Assembly: GCA_016212085.1 (NCBI GenBank)
Contig: JACRHL010000006.1
Span: 124,001 to 188,000, forward strand
Direction: 5' to 3'
DNA from: Nitrospirota bacterium
Lineage (GTDB): Bacteria; Nitrospirota; JACRHL01
Length of the DNA: 64,000 nt
In this document: one piece after another, positions 34,501 through 43,200 of the stretch
Position numbering within the stretch: the stretch's first letter is position 1
Layout of the letters: every line of letters starts with the position of its first letter
Position numbers and translations under genes: made by a program
Notes under the pieces: model-generated
What the model saw: the letters and a program-made list of their open reading frames with translations, nothing else
Told to the model about the DNA's origin: nothing
Database searches by the model: none

Positions 34501-34649
34501 AGGCCCGCCATGAATGCCGCCAGCACCAGGCCGATGGCCTGGGTGGTGTTGCCCACCACGTGGCCCAGCATGCGCGTCCAGATGACCTCGTACACCAGGC
34601 CCGTGGCGCCGGTGACGAGGAACAGCAGATGCAGGATCAGGACACGCAT
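31599..34649 (-). CDS. fused MFS-like membrane domain, spermidine-synthase domain and TPR domain
   Basis: A 1016-residue protein. The N-terminal part (1 to about 480) has 12-14 TM helices with MFS-like motifs in two halves: LVYEVIWTRMLGHVVGNTTQA and ALEVLWTKSLSFFLGNTTQA. The middle part (about 500-760) is a spermidine-synthase-type methyltransferase fold: GQNQAKTSVMG, VLMVALGGGMTAGG, LDTLDVVEISPAIV, VTVEDGRNFM and VDAFPHTTLWFSQN. The C-terminal part (about 830-1016) holds TPR repeats such as DVYLNLGRAHYGAQHFDQAI. The MFS-SpeE fusion is known in many bacteria, but its substrate is not. The gene is convergent with the DsrH-like gene. Confidence 0.85.
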   Translation of the reverse strand: MRVLILHLLFLVTGATGLVYEVIWTRMLGHVVGNTTQAIGLVLAAFMAGLALGSLALGRWADRRTDPLKVYALLELGIGACALAIPGTFELLLDGYAALHAGFSGHAGLIGAARFVVAFLVLVVPTFLMGATLPVLARYAVREKGAVGGRLGTLYGINTLGAMAGAWASGFVLMRAFGISGAGHVAVALNAAVAVCALLLHRVSEPVPVHQPWRPDPQDPRPDPDAPPQDPAFRPGYVWLYGLSGMVALALEVLWTKSLSFFLGNTTQAFATMLSTFLFGLSLGAFAVSRVVDRMAAPARAVGTCLVAIGAAGLLTLPLFGAIMNRTGMPGTATGFLVAALVMLPATLFMGAMLPLTARLYVGHGHAVSGRVGRMVAVNTAGAILGSVLAAFATIPLFGIHGSILAMCALSVLAGSVVLLRERGNRLATAAQCAVALGLLAFFVLTAHERFFSVLHYTFREGFRDEVESLYYNETSAGIVEVTREDAGFMSYKIDGQNQAKTSVMGLRVHNLLSQLGLLLHPHPKKVLMVALGGGMTAGGAVPFDPLYDLDTLDVVEISPAIVEVAAQFKDYNHDVLSFPKLRVTVEDGRNFMLTAGDRYDVIVTGVIHPKHNAGNAGMYGSEYYNLVKRRLAPGGVVVQWTPLNGVREAEFKRILATFVDAFPHTTLWFSQNFGGFARGNNNLMVVGSLEPLPLDFAAIAGKMAHPSVRAAMGAYGVHGPVQLLDAFVTDADGIRAYVNGAPVLRDDHNPLEFLPQEEHAPAVLATLLSVRQPVAPRLVNAPPAALEQMARRYALSDMLLRADLAADTRRFGAALGLYGHALRDFGGAEVARAAGEVRFLADDWLKRREAAFAAAPASPQACARLGEALVELERWGHAVETLERCLALSATVDVYLNLGRAHYGAQHFDQAIRVWTHATQVAPKRHEPHFNMGLAAERQGHYDAALEHYAAAAERAPEDAAVLARYGKILVRQGRMEEAMRVAMHVNAIDPAEPWAADVARQVAAMQRRAGPARP

Positions 34650-34753
34650 GACAAAAAGGGGCTGATCCCTATTTCGGGAGGGGACGGCGGACAGTAAAGG
34701 GCGCGCGATGGGCGCCGCCGGATTTTACCAGGAAAGTGGCGGATTGCCTCCGG

Positions 34754-35293
34754 TCAGTTGCCCATTTCCGCAAGCAGGGTGGCCAGGTCGTCCGCGTGCG
34801 CCTCCTCCATGGCCAGGATGCCCTCCAGCATGCGCCGGGTGGTGGGGTCGCCATCGCCCAGGTAGGCGGCCATCTCCCGGTAGCTGTCGATGGCGATGCG
34901 TTCCGCCACCAGGTCCTCGCGGATCATGTCGATCAGGTTGTCGCCCGCCACATACTCGGCGTGGCTGCGGGTGAGCAGCCCCCTTGGCGAGAAGTCCGGC
35001 GCGCCGCCCAGCTGCACGATGCGCGCGGCGATCTGGTCCGCGTGCGCCTGCTCCTCGATGGCGTGCTGCAAGAACTCGGCGGCCACGCTTTGGGCGTTGA
35101 TGCCGGCGGCCATGAAGTGGTGGCGCCGGTAGCGCAGGACGCAGACGATCTCGGTGGCCAGGGCCTCGTTGAGCAGGCGGATCACGGTCTTGCGGTCGGC
35201 GCCGTAGCCCTCGGTGACGGCGCCCCGCTCGATGTGCCTGCGGGCGCGCTCGCGCAGGGTCTTGATGTCGGTCAGAAACGGCTTGTCGGTCAT
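34754..35293 (-). CDS. ferritin-like diiron protein (bacterioferritin family)
   Basis: A 179-residue four-helix-bundle protein. The iron ligands are visible in the expected pattern: LLNEALATEIVCVLRYRRHH (Glu), AIEEQAHADQI (ExxH), EDLVAERIAIDSYREM (Glu) and MEEAHADDL (ExxH). The N-terminus has an additional charged helix. AGGAGGGG precedes the ATG at 35293. The protein may store or detoxify iron. It lacks an obvious Met heme ligand assignable by eye, so the bacterioferritin label means family only. It sits between the MFS-SpeE fusion gene and the cbiX gene on the same strand. Confidence 0.85.
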   Translation of the reverse strand: MTDKPFLTDIKTLRERARRHIERGAVTEGYGADRKTVIRLLNEALATEIVCVLRYRRHHFMAAGINAQSVAAEFLQHAIEEQAHADQIAARIVQLGGAPDFSPRGLLTRSHAEYVAGDNLIDMIREDLVAERIAIDSYREMAAYLGDGDPTTRRMLEGILAMEEAHADDLATLLAEMGN

Positions 35294-35358
35294 GGTTTCC
35301 CCCCTCCTGGACGCTCTCGTTAGAGCATAGCGCGGCCGGGCGGGAGGGGAAACCCGGG

Positions 35359-36261
35359 TCAGTGGTGGTGACCGGGGCGGGCGTGGCCGTGCCCGTGATG
35401 GCCGCCGTGGGCGTGGTCACCGGGGGCGTCGTGATGGTCATCGGGGTCATCGTGATGGCCGTGGCCGGTCGCCTGGATGCGGTATTCGCAGTTGTCGCAG
35501 GCCATCATCATGCCGCCCCCGGTGGCCTGGCGGATGCGCTCCGCCACCACGTCCATGAGCAGGTCGTGGAACTCGAAATACCTGGACACGGCAAACGGCA
35601 CCTCGGGCCACCGGACGCGGAAATCGTCCGCCATGCGGTGAATGCGCTCGATGAGCACGCCGGTGAACAGGAAGTAGGGGGCGATGATCACCCGCCGGGC
35701 GCCCATGGCGATGAGCTGGCGCACGCCGGTGGGCAGGTCGGGGGTGGTGACGCCCACGAAGGCGTAGTGCACCAGGTCGTAACCGCTCGCCTGGCGGAAC
35801 AGGCGGGCGACCTTGGCAACGTCGCCGCTGGCGTCCGGGTCGGAACTGCCGCGCCCCAGCACCAGCACGCCCGTGTCCGTGTCGGGCCGGCCGAAGGCCA
35901 CCTCGGCCACGCGCTCCACCAGCATGGCGACGGTCTGGGCGCACACGCCGATGTTGCGCGCGTAGACGATCTCCACCCCCGGATGGCGGTGGCGGCCCGC
36001 CTCCAGGATCTCCGGGATCTCCATCTTCACGTGGCCGGCGGCCAGCAGGATCACCGGCACGGCGATGATGCGCGTGGCGCCCAGGGCCACCGCCTGGTCG
36101 ACACCGTCGCCCACCAGCACGTCGTGGAACTCGATGAAGCAGGTGACGAAGGTTTCATCCGGATGGCGCGCCCGCATGCGCCCGGCGAAGTCGAGGAACT
36201 CGTCGTTGCCGGCGGGGTTGCGGGAGCCGTGGCCGATGAGCAGGATGACGGTCTTGGACAT
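35359..36261 (-). CDS. cbiX: sirohydrochlorin cobaltochelatase CbiX, two-domain with His-rich tail
   Basis: A 300-residue chelatase that inserts cobalt into sirohydrochlorin, the first committed step of the early-cobalt cobalamin pathway. I start at ATG 36261 (SKTVILLIGHGSRNPAGN); the frame runs further upstream but without homology. The first CbiX domain is residues 1-125, with GHGSRNP and the metal-binding His of AAGHVKMEIPEIL. The second begins at GVLVLGRGSSDP and continues through IIAPYFLFTGVLIERI. The last 35 residues are packed with His, Asp and Gly (GHGHHDD, HGGHHGHGH), a metal-binding tail seen in some CbiX proteins. Together with the 5885-13387 genes it argues for cobalamin synthesis. 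Confidence 0.9.
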   Translation of the reverse strand: MSKTVILLIGHGSRNPAGNDEFLDFAGRMRARHPDETFVTCFIEFHDVLVGDGVDQAVALGATRIIAVPVILLAAGHVKMEIPEILEAGRHRHPGVEIVYARNIGVCAQTVAMLVERVAEVAFGRPDTDTGVLVLGRGSSDPDASGDVAKVARLFRQASGYDLVHYAFVGVTTPDLPTGVRQLIAMGARRVIIAPYFLFTGVLIERIHRMADDFRVRWPEVPFAVSRYFEFHDLLMDVVAERIRQATGGGMMMACDNCEYRIQATGHGHHDDPDDHHDAPGDHAHGGHHGHGHARPGHHH

Positions 36262-36286
36262 GTGGGGGCCTTCGGACAAAAAGACC

Positions 36287-36315
36287 AGTGTAAGCCATCC
36301 ACCGGGACCGCGAAA
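36287..36315 (-). promoter_or_regulatory. possible sigma70 promoter for cbiX
   Basis: On the minus strand TTTCGC and TACACT (revcomp of 36287-36292) are separated by 17 bp. The -10 is a fair match and the -35 poor. It lies about 25 bp before the ATG at 36261 in the divergent gap to the AEC transporter. Confidence 0.3.
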
Positions 36316-36381
36316 GAAAAGCCGTGGGCCCCCGAAAGTTGTCGTGGCGCCCATGGCGGGCTTCGGCTAAGCTCTGCGCCC

Positions 36382-37293
36382 ATGTTCGGGGTACTGTTGC
36401 AGATGGCCGTCATGATCGCCGTGGGCGTGGGCTGGCGCGTGCTGAAACCGCTGGGGCTGGAGGCGGACGCCACGCGCCGCGCCGTCACCGGTATGGTGTA
36501 CGCGGTGCTGCTGCCCGCCCTGGTGCTGGACGTGCTGTGGCACGCCCCCATGGGGCTGGACACGGTGCGGATCGCCATCGCCGCCGCCGCCGGGGTGCTG
36601 GTGGCCCTGGCGCTGGCCCACCGGCTGTATGCCGCGTGGGGCACCCCCGCCACGGTGACCGGCGCCATGCTGCTGGCGGCGGCGTTCGGCAACGTCACCT
36701 ATCTGGGCCTGCCGGTGCTCACGGCGGCGCTGGGGCCGTGGGCGGGGGGCGTGGCCATCCAGTACGACCTGTTCGCCTGCACGCCGCTGCTGCTCACGGT
36801 GGGCATCCTGGTGGCGCGCCGCTTCGGCGGCGGGGCGGCGGAGAACCCCCTGCTGGCGCTGCTCAAGGTGCCGCCCCTGTGGGCGGCGCTGCTGGCGGTG
36901 GCGCTGCACCTGGCCGGGGTGGCGCCGCTGCCGTGGCTGCACGGCCTGCTGTCGACCCTGGGGGCGGGGGTGGTGCCGCTCATGCTGGTGTCCCTGGGCA
37001 TGGGGCTCACCTGGGCGTCCGTGAGCGGGCGCGGGCTGCTGTACATGGCGCCGGCCCTGGGCATCCAGTTGCTGGTCACGCCGGCCCTGGTATGGGGGGT
37101 GGCGCTGCTCCTGGGGCTGGAGGGGCCGACCCTCACCGCGGTGGTGCTGGAGGCGGCCATGCCGTGCATGGTGCTGGGCATCGTGATCTGCGACCGCTAC
37201 GGGCTGGACACGGGGCTGTACGCGGGCGCGGTCAGCCTGTCCACCCTGCTGTCGCTGGCCACCCTGCCCATGTGGTTCCATCTGGCCGGGTGA
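36382..37293 (+). CDS. AEC-family transporter (auxin efflux carrier type)
   Basis: A 303-residue membrane protein, ATG 36382. About ten TM helices are visible. Typical AEC positions include the N-terminal GVLLQMAVMIAVGVGWR, AAFGNVTYLGLPVLTAALGP (the N-x-x-x-x-G-x-P motif on helix 4) and LEAAMPCMVLGIVICDRYGLD near the end. AEC proteins export or import small organic acids, amino acid derivatives or similar compounds. The substrate is not deducible. It is divergent from cbiX and ends 111 bp before a small unknown gene. Confidence 0.85.
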   Translation: MFGVLLQMAVMIAVGVGWRVLKPLGLEADATRRAVTGMVYAVLLPALVLDVLWHAPMGLDTVRIAIAAAAGVLVALALAHRLYAAWGTPATVTGAMLLAAAFGNVTYLGLPVLTAALGPWAGGVAIQYDLFACTPLLLTVGILVARRFGGGAAENPLLALLKVPPLWAALLAVALHLAGVAPLPWLHGLLSTLGAGVVPLMLVSLGMGLTWASVSGRGLLYMAPALGIQLLVTPALVWGVALLLGLEGPTLTAVVLEAAMPCMVLGIVICDRYGLDTGLYAGAVSLSTLLSLATLPMWFHLAG

Positions 37294-37404
37294 ACGGGCG
37301 GTCACCCTTGGCTTGACCATGGAAACCTTGGTAACCTTGGTGCCCTATAGGAATCCTTTTGGACCCGGGGGGTGGCGCGCCATTCCCGGCAAGGGGGGCA
37401 AGGC

Positions 37405-37653
37405 ATGGCCAAGACGTTCTTCGCGGAGCACACATTGATGGTGCCCGCCAGTCCGCCGCACCCGGAGGGCACCCAGTACAAGGTGTCGCTGGGCATGGAG
37501 GACTGGGGCGGGGCGCACCGCCGGGTGATCAAGGTGCAGATGACTTACGGCGGCGCGGTGAGTGGCCGAAAAAGTCCCTCGTATCCGCTGGATGCGGACG
37601 ATTATTATCAGGTATATAAGGCTGTGAGGCGCCTGGTGCGCGAGCACGTGTAA
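37405..37653 (+). CDS. 82-residue soluble protein of unknown function
   Basis: The start ATG 37405 has AAGGGGGGCAAGG upstream; a GTG at 37372 would add 11 residues. The protein begins AKTFFAEHTLMVPAS, then carries an aromatic and charged core (YKVSLGMEDWGGAHRR, IKVQMTYGG) and a C-terminal helix YYQVYKAVRRLVREHV. No signal peptide, TM helix or cysteine is present. I do not recognise a family. The next gene, a GNAT acetyltransferase, starts 13 bp downstream, so they are probably co-transcribed. A tandem 9-bp repeat lies at 37325-37342 in the region upstream of the gene. Confidence 0.6.
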   Translation: MAKTFFAEHTLMVPASPPHPEGTQYKVSLGMEDWGGAHRRVIKVQMTYGGAVSGRKSPSYPLDADDYYQVYKAVRRLVREHV

Positions 37654-37666
37654 CGGAGAGGGTTTT

Positions 37667-38182
37667 GTGGCTTCCCTGTCGCTTGACGTGGCAACCCGCG
37701 AGGACGTGACCGACGTATGTACCCTGGTGAACGATGCCTACCGGGGTGAGGGCGGCTGGACCCGGGAGACCGACCTGGTTTCCGGTCCGCGCATCACCGA
37801 GAAGGCGGTCCTGGGGTTGATCCAGCGCCCCGACTCCTACCTGCTGGTGGGCACGATGGGGGGCGAGACGGTCGCCTGCGTGCACCTGTCGCGCAGCGGC
37901 GCCACGGCGCACATCGGGCTGCTGTCGGTGCAGCCGGGCCTCCAGGCGCAGGGGCTGGGCAGCCAGGTGCTGGACGAGGCGGAGCAGTTCGCCGCCGACG
38001 TGCTGGGGGCGCGCACCGTGTCCATGAAGGTGATCGACCAGCGGCCGGAGCTGATCGCCTTCTACGAGCGCCGGGGCTACAAGCGCATCGACCGCTCCGA
38101 CCCCTATCCCGTGAACGACAACGCGGGCGAGCCCAAGGTGAGCGGCCTGGAGCTGCTGCGCCTGGAGAAGACGCTGGACTGA
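37667..38182 (+). CDS. GNAT-family N-acetyltransferase
   Basis: A 171-residue acetyltransferase, GTG 37667 behind GGAGAGGG. The GNAT core is clear: LLVGTMGGETVACVHL, IGLLSVQPGLQAQGLGSQVLDEAE with the acetyl-CoA-binding Q-x-x-G-x-G, and MKVIDQRPELIAFYERRGYKR. The N-terminal ATREDVTDVCTLVNDAYRGEGGW resembles acceptor-binding regions of broad GNATs. The substrate is unknown. It ends 2 bp before the convergent peptidase stop at 38184. Confidence 0.85.
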   Translation: MASLSLDVATREDVTDVCTLVNDAYRGEGGWTRETDLVSGPRITEKAVLGLIQRPDSYLLVGTMGGETVACVHLSRSGATAHIGLLSVQPGLQAQGLGSQVLDEAEQFAADVLGARTVSMKVIDQRPELIAFYERRGYKRIDRSDPYPVNDNAGEPKVSGLELLRLEKTLD

Positions 38183-38183
38183 C

Positions 38184-40259
38184 TTACGGCACCGGCACCG
38201 ACAGGGGCCCCTCGCCCCCCTGCCAGCGGCCCTTGAGCACACTCTCCATCCCCGCCGCCCTGAAGGCCACGTAGCCGTATTGGCCGTAGTGGGGCAGCTT
38301 GCGCGCCAGGGCGGCGAGCTGCTCCGGGGTGGCGGCGCCGATCCAGCCCAGCGGCGCCCCGTCGCGGGCGCCGTCCGTGGCGGTGAAGGCCACCGCGTGC
38401 CCGGCGCTGCCCAGGACCCCCTCCGCGAACACGACGCCGTCCGCCAGCAGCAGGGCGTTGCCCTGGGCCACCAGGGCGTTGCCCGCCTGGGGCACGAAGC
38501 GGTTGTCCCACCCCAGCACCCACACGGCGGCGCCGCCGGGCAGGGCGTCGATGGTGCTGTCCAGGACGATGCGCTCCGGGGGGGAGTCCCACGCCATGGC
38601 CAGGGCGCGGTAGGCCTCCTGGAGGGGGGCCGGGGCCGCCGCGGGCAGCACGAACAGGGGAGTCTCCGCCCCGAACAGGCCCGACAGGGCGGGGGGGATC
38701 TCCGCCGGGTCCGGCTTGCGGAACACGTCGAACTCCGGGTCCACGCTTAGGTGGGTGGGGCGCCCCGGCAGGGGGAGGGTGACGGTCTGGCGCGGGCGGC
38801 TCAGCCTGACCGTGCGGGCCACCGGCGCCTCCTGGCCGTCCACGGCGATGCGCACCGGCACGTAGAGGATGTAGGGCGGCCCCGGCTGGGTTTGCGCCAG
38901 GGTGAAGCGCAGTTGGTGCTTGCCGTCCGCCGTCTCCGCCGCCACCTCCGAGACCGCCAGTGCCGGGCCGCCCAGGCGCCGGGTCCACTGCTGGAACTCG
39001 GGGCGCAGGTCGCGGCCCGAGGCGTGGCCCAGGGCGCGGGCGATGTCGTCGTACCCGGCGCGGGTGAAGCGGCGCGTCAGGTAGAGATCGCGCAGGCCGG
39101 CAAAGAACGCCGCGTCGCCCAGTTGCGCCCGCAGCATGTGGAACAGCATCATGCCCTTGCCGTAACCCACCGCCTGGCTGGCCCGGTCGTGGCGGGCGCG
39201 GAAATCCACCAGTGTGGTGTCGTTGCCGGCCTTCACATAGTCCCAGAAGCCAGTCAGGGCGTCGCGCCGGTATTCCGCCCCCTGGCCGTGCCGGGCCTTC
39301 AGCTCGTGGTCCGCCAGGTAGGCGGTGAGGCCCTCGGCCCAGTTGCCGTTCTCCTGGACGAACACGCCGTTGCCCCACCAGTTGTGCAGGATCTCGTGGG
39401 GATACGACGTATCGGCGATGAACGGCAGGCGGATCACCGTGGGCCCCAGCAAGGTGAACGACGGCATGCCGTAGCCCGTCTCCCAGAAATTCTCCACCAG
39501 GGCGAACTTGGCGTAGGGGTACGGCCCCAGCAGGTCCGCATACAGGTCCAGGTACAACGCCGTGGCGGTCAGGTAGCGGTCGGCCAGTTCCTGGTCCGCC
39601 GCCCCCTCCGGCGGGGTGCGCAGGAACACCTGTGAAACGGGGGAACTGCCGGGCAGGTTGAACTCGGTGAGCGGCCCCGCCACCAGGTGGATCTCGTCCT
39701 GGGGGTGGTCCTCGGTCCAGGTGACGGTGGCCTTGCCGTCCGTCACGGCGGCGGCGGTGCGCGCCCCCTGGCTGACGGCCCGCCAGCCGGGCGGCGTGGT
39801 GACCGTCACCGAGAAGGTGACCATTTCCGTGCCGAACTGGGGATACCAGTGGGAGGTGCCCGACAGCAGCGCGCCTTCGGGGTCGATCAGCCCCGGCGTG
39901 CCGCCACCGTCCGTAACGGCGTGGCGCACGGAGCCGGAGTAGGTGAGGGTGAGCACCCGATCGGCCGGCATGGGCACCGTGTGGCGGCGCTGGGGCACCG
40001 GATCGTCCGCCGTGCCGGCGCGCAGTTCGCCGCGTGCCACGGCGGGCCTCCCCCCGGTGACCTTGAGGGCGCCGTGCAGGGTGAAGGCGATGGTGCCGTC
40101 CGGCGCGGGGAGGGCGTCGTCCGGCAGGGTGACCCGATCCGTCACCCGCAGTGTGCCCAACGGCGGCACCAGTTCGGCGCTGATGTCGTGGCGCACGGGC
40201 CCCATGGCCAGGGCCGGGGCCGCCCACAGCAGGGCGGCAAGCAGGGGGGCGATTCTCAT
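38184..40259 (-). CDS. M1-like zinc metallopeptidase, secreted
   Basis: A 691-residue gluzincin. Residues 1-18 are a signal peptide (LLAALLWAAPALA). Zinc motif PHEILHN (HEXXH at 288-292) is followed by NWAEG, where the third ligand Glu lies 16 residues after the second His. Before it is ENFWETGYGMPSFTL in place of the canonical GAMEN. The C-terminal region (about 440-691) has a long beta-rich domain and a predicted mixed alpha/beta end. The peptidase fold is M1-like, but the missing GAMEN means aminopeptidase activity is not assured. Its ATG overlaps the hrpA stop (ATGA), so expression is coupled to that helicase. Confidence 0.82.
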   Translation of the reverse strand: MRIAPLLAALLWAAPALAMGPVRHDISAELVPPLGTLRVTDRVTLPDDALPAPDGTIAFTLHGALKVTGGRPAVARGELRAGTADDPVPQRRHTVPMPADRVLTLTYSGSVRHAVTDGGGTPGLIDPEGALLSGTSHWYPQFGTEMVTFSVTVTTPPGWRAVSQGARTAAAVTDGKATVTWTEDHPQDEIHLVAGPLTEFNLPGSSPVSQVFLRTPPEGAADQELADRYLTATALYLDLYADLLGPYPYAKFALVENFWETGYGMPSFTLLGPTVIRLPFIADTSYPHEILHNWWGNGVFVQENGNWAEGLTAYLADHELKARHGQGAEYRRDALTGFWDYVKAGNDTTLVDFRARHDRASQAVGYGKGMMLFHMLRAQLGDAAFFAGLRDLYLTRRFTRAGYDDIARALGHASGRDLRPEFQQWTRRLGGPALAVSEVAAETADGKHQLRFTLAQTQPGPPYILYVPVRIAVDGQEAPVARTVRLSRPRQTVTLPLPGRPTHLSVDPEFDVFRKPDPAEIPPALSGLFGAETPLFVLPAAAPAPLQEAYRALAMAWDSPPERIVLDSTIDALPGGAAVWVLGWDNRFVPQAGNALVAQGNALLLADGVVFAEGVLGSAGHAVAFTATDGARDGAPLGWIGAATPEQLAALARKLPHYGQYGYVAFRAAGMESVLKGRWQGGEGPLSVPVP

Positions 40260-43200
40260 GGGCCGGTGATCTCCTTCCAGCGGGCGGCAAGGCGCTTGGT
40301 GGACACGGGCACGCTGGTTTTGAGCTCCGGTGCGAACAGGCTCACGCGCAGCTCCTCCAGCAGGAAACGGTAGTCGGCCAGGGCGGCCCGGTCCAGCCCC
40401 GGCGGCGGATCGGCGGCCACGGCCAGGAAGGCGTCCTGGAGCGGCCCGAGTTCCGCCAGGCGCGGCAGGTCGGCGGCGGGCTTCTGGTCCAGCCGTTCCA
40501 GGCGCACGATGATGGCCTTGAGGTGGCGCGCCAGGTGCGGCAGCCAGGCCAGCGGCGTGGCCGCCACGAAACCGGGGAACACCAGGCGCCCGAACTGCGC
40601 GCGGATGTCCGCCAGGGCCTCCGGCGCGCCGCGCAGTCCGGGTTTTGCCAGCAGGGCGTGCACCTTTTGATACTCGGCCAGCGCCGCCGCCGTGTGGCGC
40701 GCGATGTCCGTGGCGGCGGGGATCAGCCCGGCATCCACGCGGGCCACGGCGGCGGCGAAGGCCTCCGGGGTGCGTACCGGATCGTCCCCGGCGAAGGTGA
40801 GGGCATTCAGGGCGGCCTGGGTGATGTCGGCGCGCAGCGAGTCGGTGGTGCCCAGGGGGGCATGGGCCAGCAGCATGGCCTGGGTCAGGACCAGCTTGTC
40901 CATCTGCCGCATGCGGCCGGGCAGCGCCTGGGTGACCAGCGCCACCACGCCGTCCCGATGGGCGCGGGCGGCGGCCCGGGGGGTATCCAGGAGGCGCACG
41001 GCCACGTGGCCGCCCTCCGCCACCAGGGCGGGGTAGCCGGTGGCGGCGCCGGCGGCGGAGGCGATGGCGGCGGCCTCGGGCAGGGGGCCGAAGTCCCATT
41101 CCGTTACCCGCTCCCGCTCCAGGTTCTCCTTGGGGAGCCGCGCAAACCCTTGCCGGGCGGCGCCGGACAGCTCCGCCTTGAGGGCGATCAAATCGCGGCC
41201 GGTGGCGAGTTCCCTGCCGTTCGCATCCATCACGGCGAAGCGCATTTGGTGGTGCTCCGGCAGCCGTTCCGGCGCCCACGCCTCACGCGGGATGGCCACC
41301 TTGCGCTCCGCGTACAGGAACGCCGCCAGGGCGTCCGTGAGCGGCCGCTGCTCCGGCGGCACCGCCCGGGCGAAACGGTCCGCCCAGTGGGGCCAGGGCA
41401 TGAACTCCTTGCGCCAGCGCTTGGGCAGGTTTTTGAGCAGGTGCCCCACCTTCTCGCGGATCATTCCCGGCACCAGCCACTCGAAGGGGCTCGAATCCAG
41501 CGCCGCGAGCATGTGCACCGGCACCCGCACGGTGACGCCGTCGGCCTTGTGGCCGAGCTGGAAGTGATATTCCAGCGGCAGCGCCAGGCCGCCGTGGGTC
41601 CACTGGTCCGGGAACAGGTCGGCGTCGTTGCCCGCTCCCGCGGGGAGCACCGCCTCCGGGGTGAGCTGGAGCAGCCGGGGGTCGCCCTGGCGCGCGCCCT
41701 GGAACCATTTCTCGAAGCCGCGCACGTCGTGGACGGTGGCGGGCAGGCGCTGGTCGAAGAAGGCGAACAGGGCCTCCTCGTCCACCCCCACCTCGCGCGA
41801 GCGGGCCTTGGCGGCCTGCTGGTCCGCCTGCTCCAGCAGGGCGCGGTTGTGTTCCAGCAGTTCGGAAAGGGCCGGGGTGCGGGCGCGCAGGCGGGATGGC
41901 ACCAGGGCCTGGCGGATGAACACCTCCCGCGCCGCCGCCGGGTCCACGGGGCCGAAGTTCACCGTGCGCGCCGGGCACAGCACCAGGCCATACAGGCTGG
42001 TGCGCTCCGTGGCCACCACCGCGCCGCGCTTCTCCTCCCAGCGGGGCTCCGCGTAATGGCGCTTGAGGCGCTCGCCGGCCATCTGCTCGATCCACTCCGG
42101 CGCCACCTCGGCGCCGGTGCGGGCGTAGAGGCGGCCGGTCTCCACCAGCTCCGCCGCCACCAGCCAGCGCGGCGGCTTCTTGGCCAGCCCCGAGCCGGGG
42201 AACAGGGTGAAGGCGGTGCCGCGCGCGCCCCGGTAGTCGCGCCGCTCGTCCTGCTCGCCCACGTTGCTCAAGCAGCCGGAAAGGAGCGCCTTGTGGATCG
42301 CCTCGTAGTCCGCCGGCTCCGTGTTCACGGCGATGCCCATCTCCTTGAGGCGGGCGCACAGCTCGCGGTGGACGTCGTGCCACTCGCGCAGGCGCAGGTA
42401 GGACAGGTAGCCGTCCTTGCACGCCTTGCGCAGCTTGGTCTGGGACAGGTGGCGGGAGTTCTCCTCGAAGAACCGCCACAGGTTGAGCAGCGCGACGAAG
42501 TCGGAGCGCGGGTCGGCGAAGCGGGCGTGGGCCTGGTCGGCCTTGGCCTGGTCGTCCATGGGGCGCTCGCGCGGGTCGGGCACGGAGAGAGCGGCTACCA
42601 GCACCAGAACCTCGGCCACGCACCCCAGCCCGTCCGCCGCCAGGATCATGCGCGCCAGGCGCGGGTCCACGTTGAAGGCGGCGATCTTGCGCCCCAGGGG
42701 GGTGATCTGACGCCAGGCATCCACCGCGCCCAGCTCCGTAAGCAGGGCGAAACCGTCGCCGATCTGGCGCCGGTCGGGCGGCTCCACGAAGGGGAACCCG
42801 GCGATGTCGCCCAGGTTCAGGGCGAGCATGCGCAGGATCACGGCGGCCAGGTTCGTTCTGCGGATCTCCGGCTCGGTGAACTCCGGGCGTTGCAGGAAAT
42901 CGTCGGCGGAGTAGAGGCGCACGCAGATGCCGTCCGACAGCCGCCCGCAGCGCCCCTTGCGCTGGTTGGCGGAGGCCTGTGAAACCCTTTCCACGGGCAG
43001 ACGCTGCACCTTGGCGCGGGTGCTGTAACGGCTGATCCTTGCCGTGCCGGGATCGATCACGTAGCGGATGCGCGGCACGGTGAGGGAGGTCTCCGCCACG
43101 TTGGTGGCCAGCACGATGCGCCGCCGGTCGCCGGGGTGGAACACGCGCTGCTGCTCGGCGGCGGACTGGCGGGCGAACAGGGGGAGTATCTCGGTGCCGT

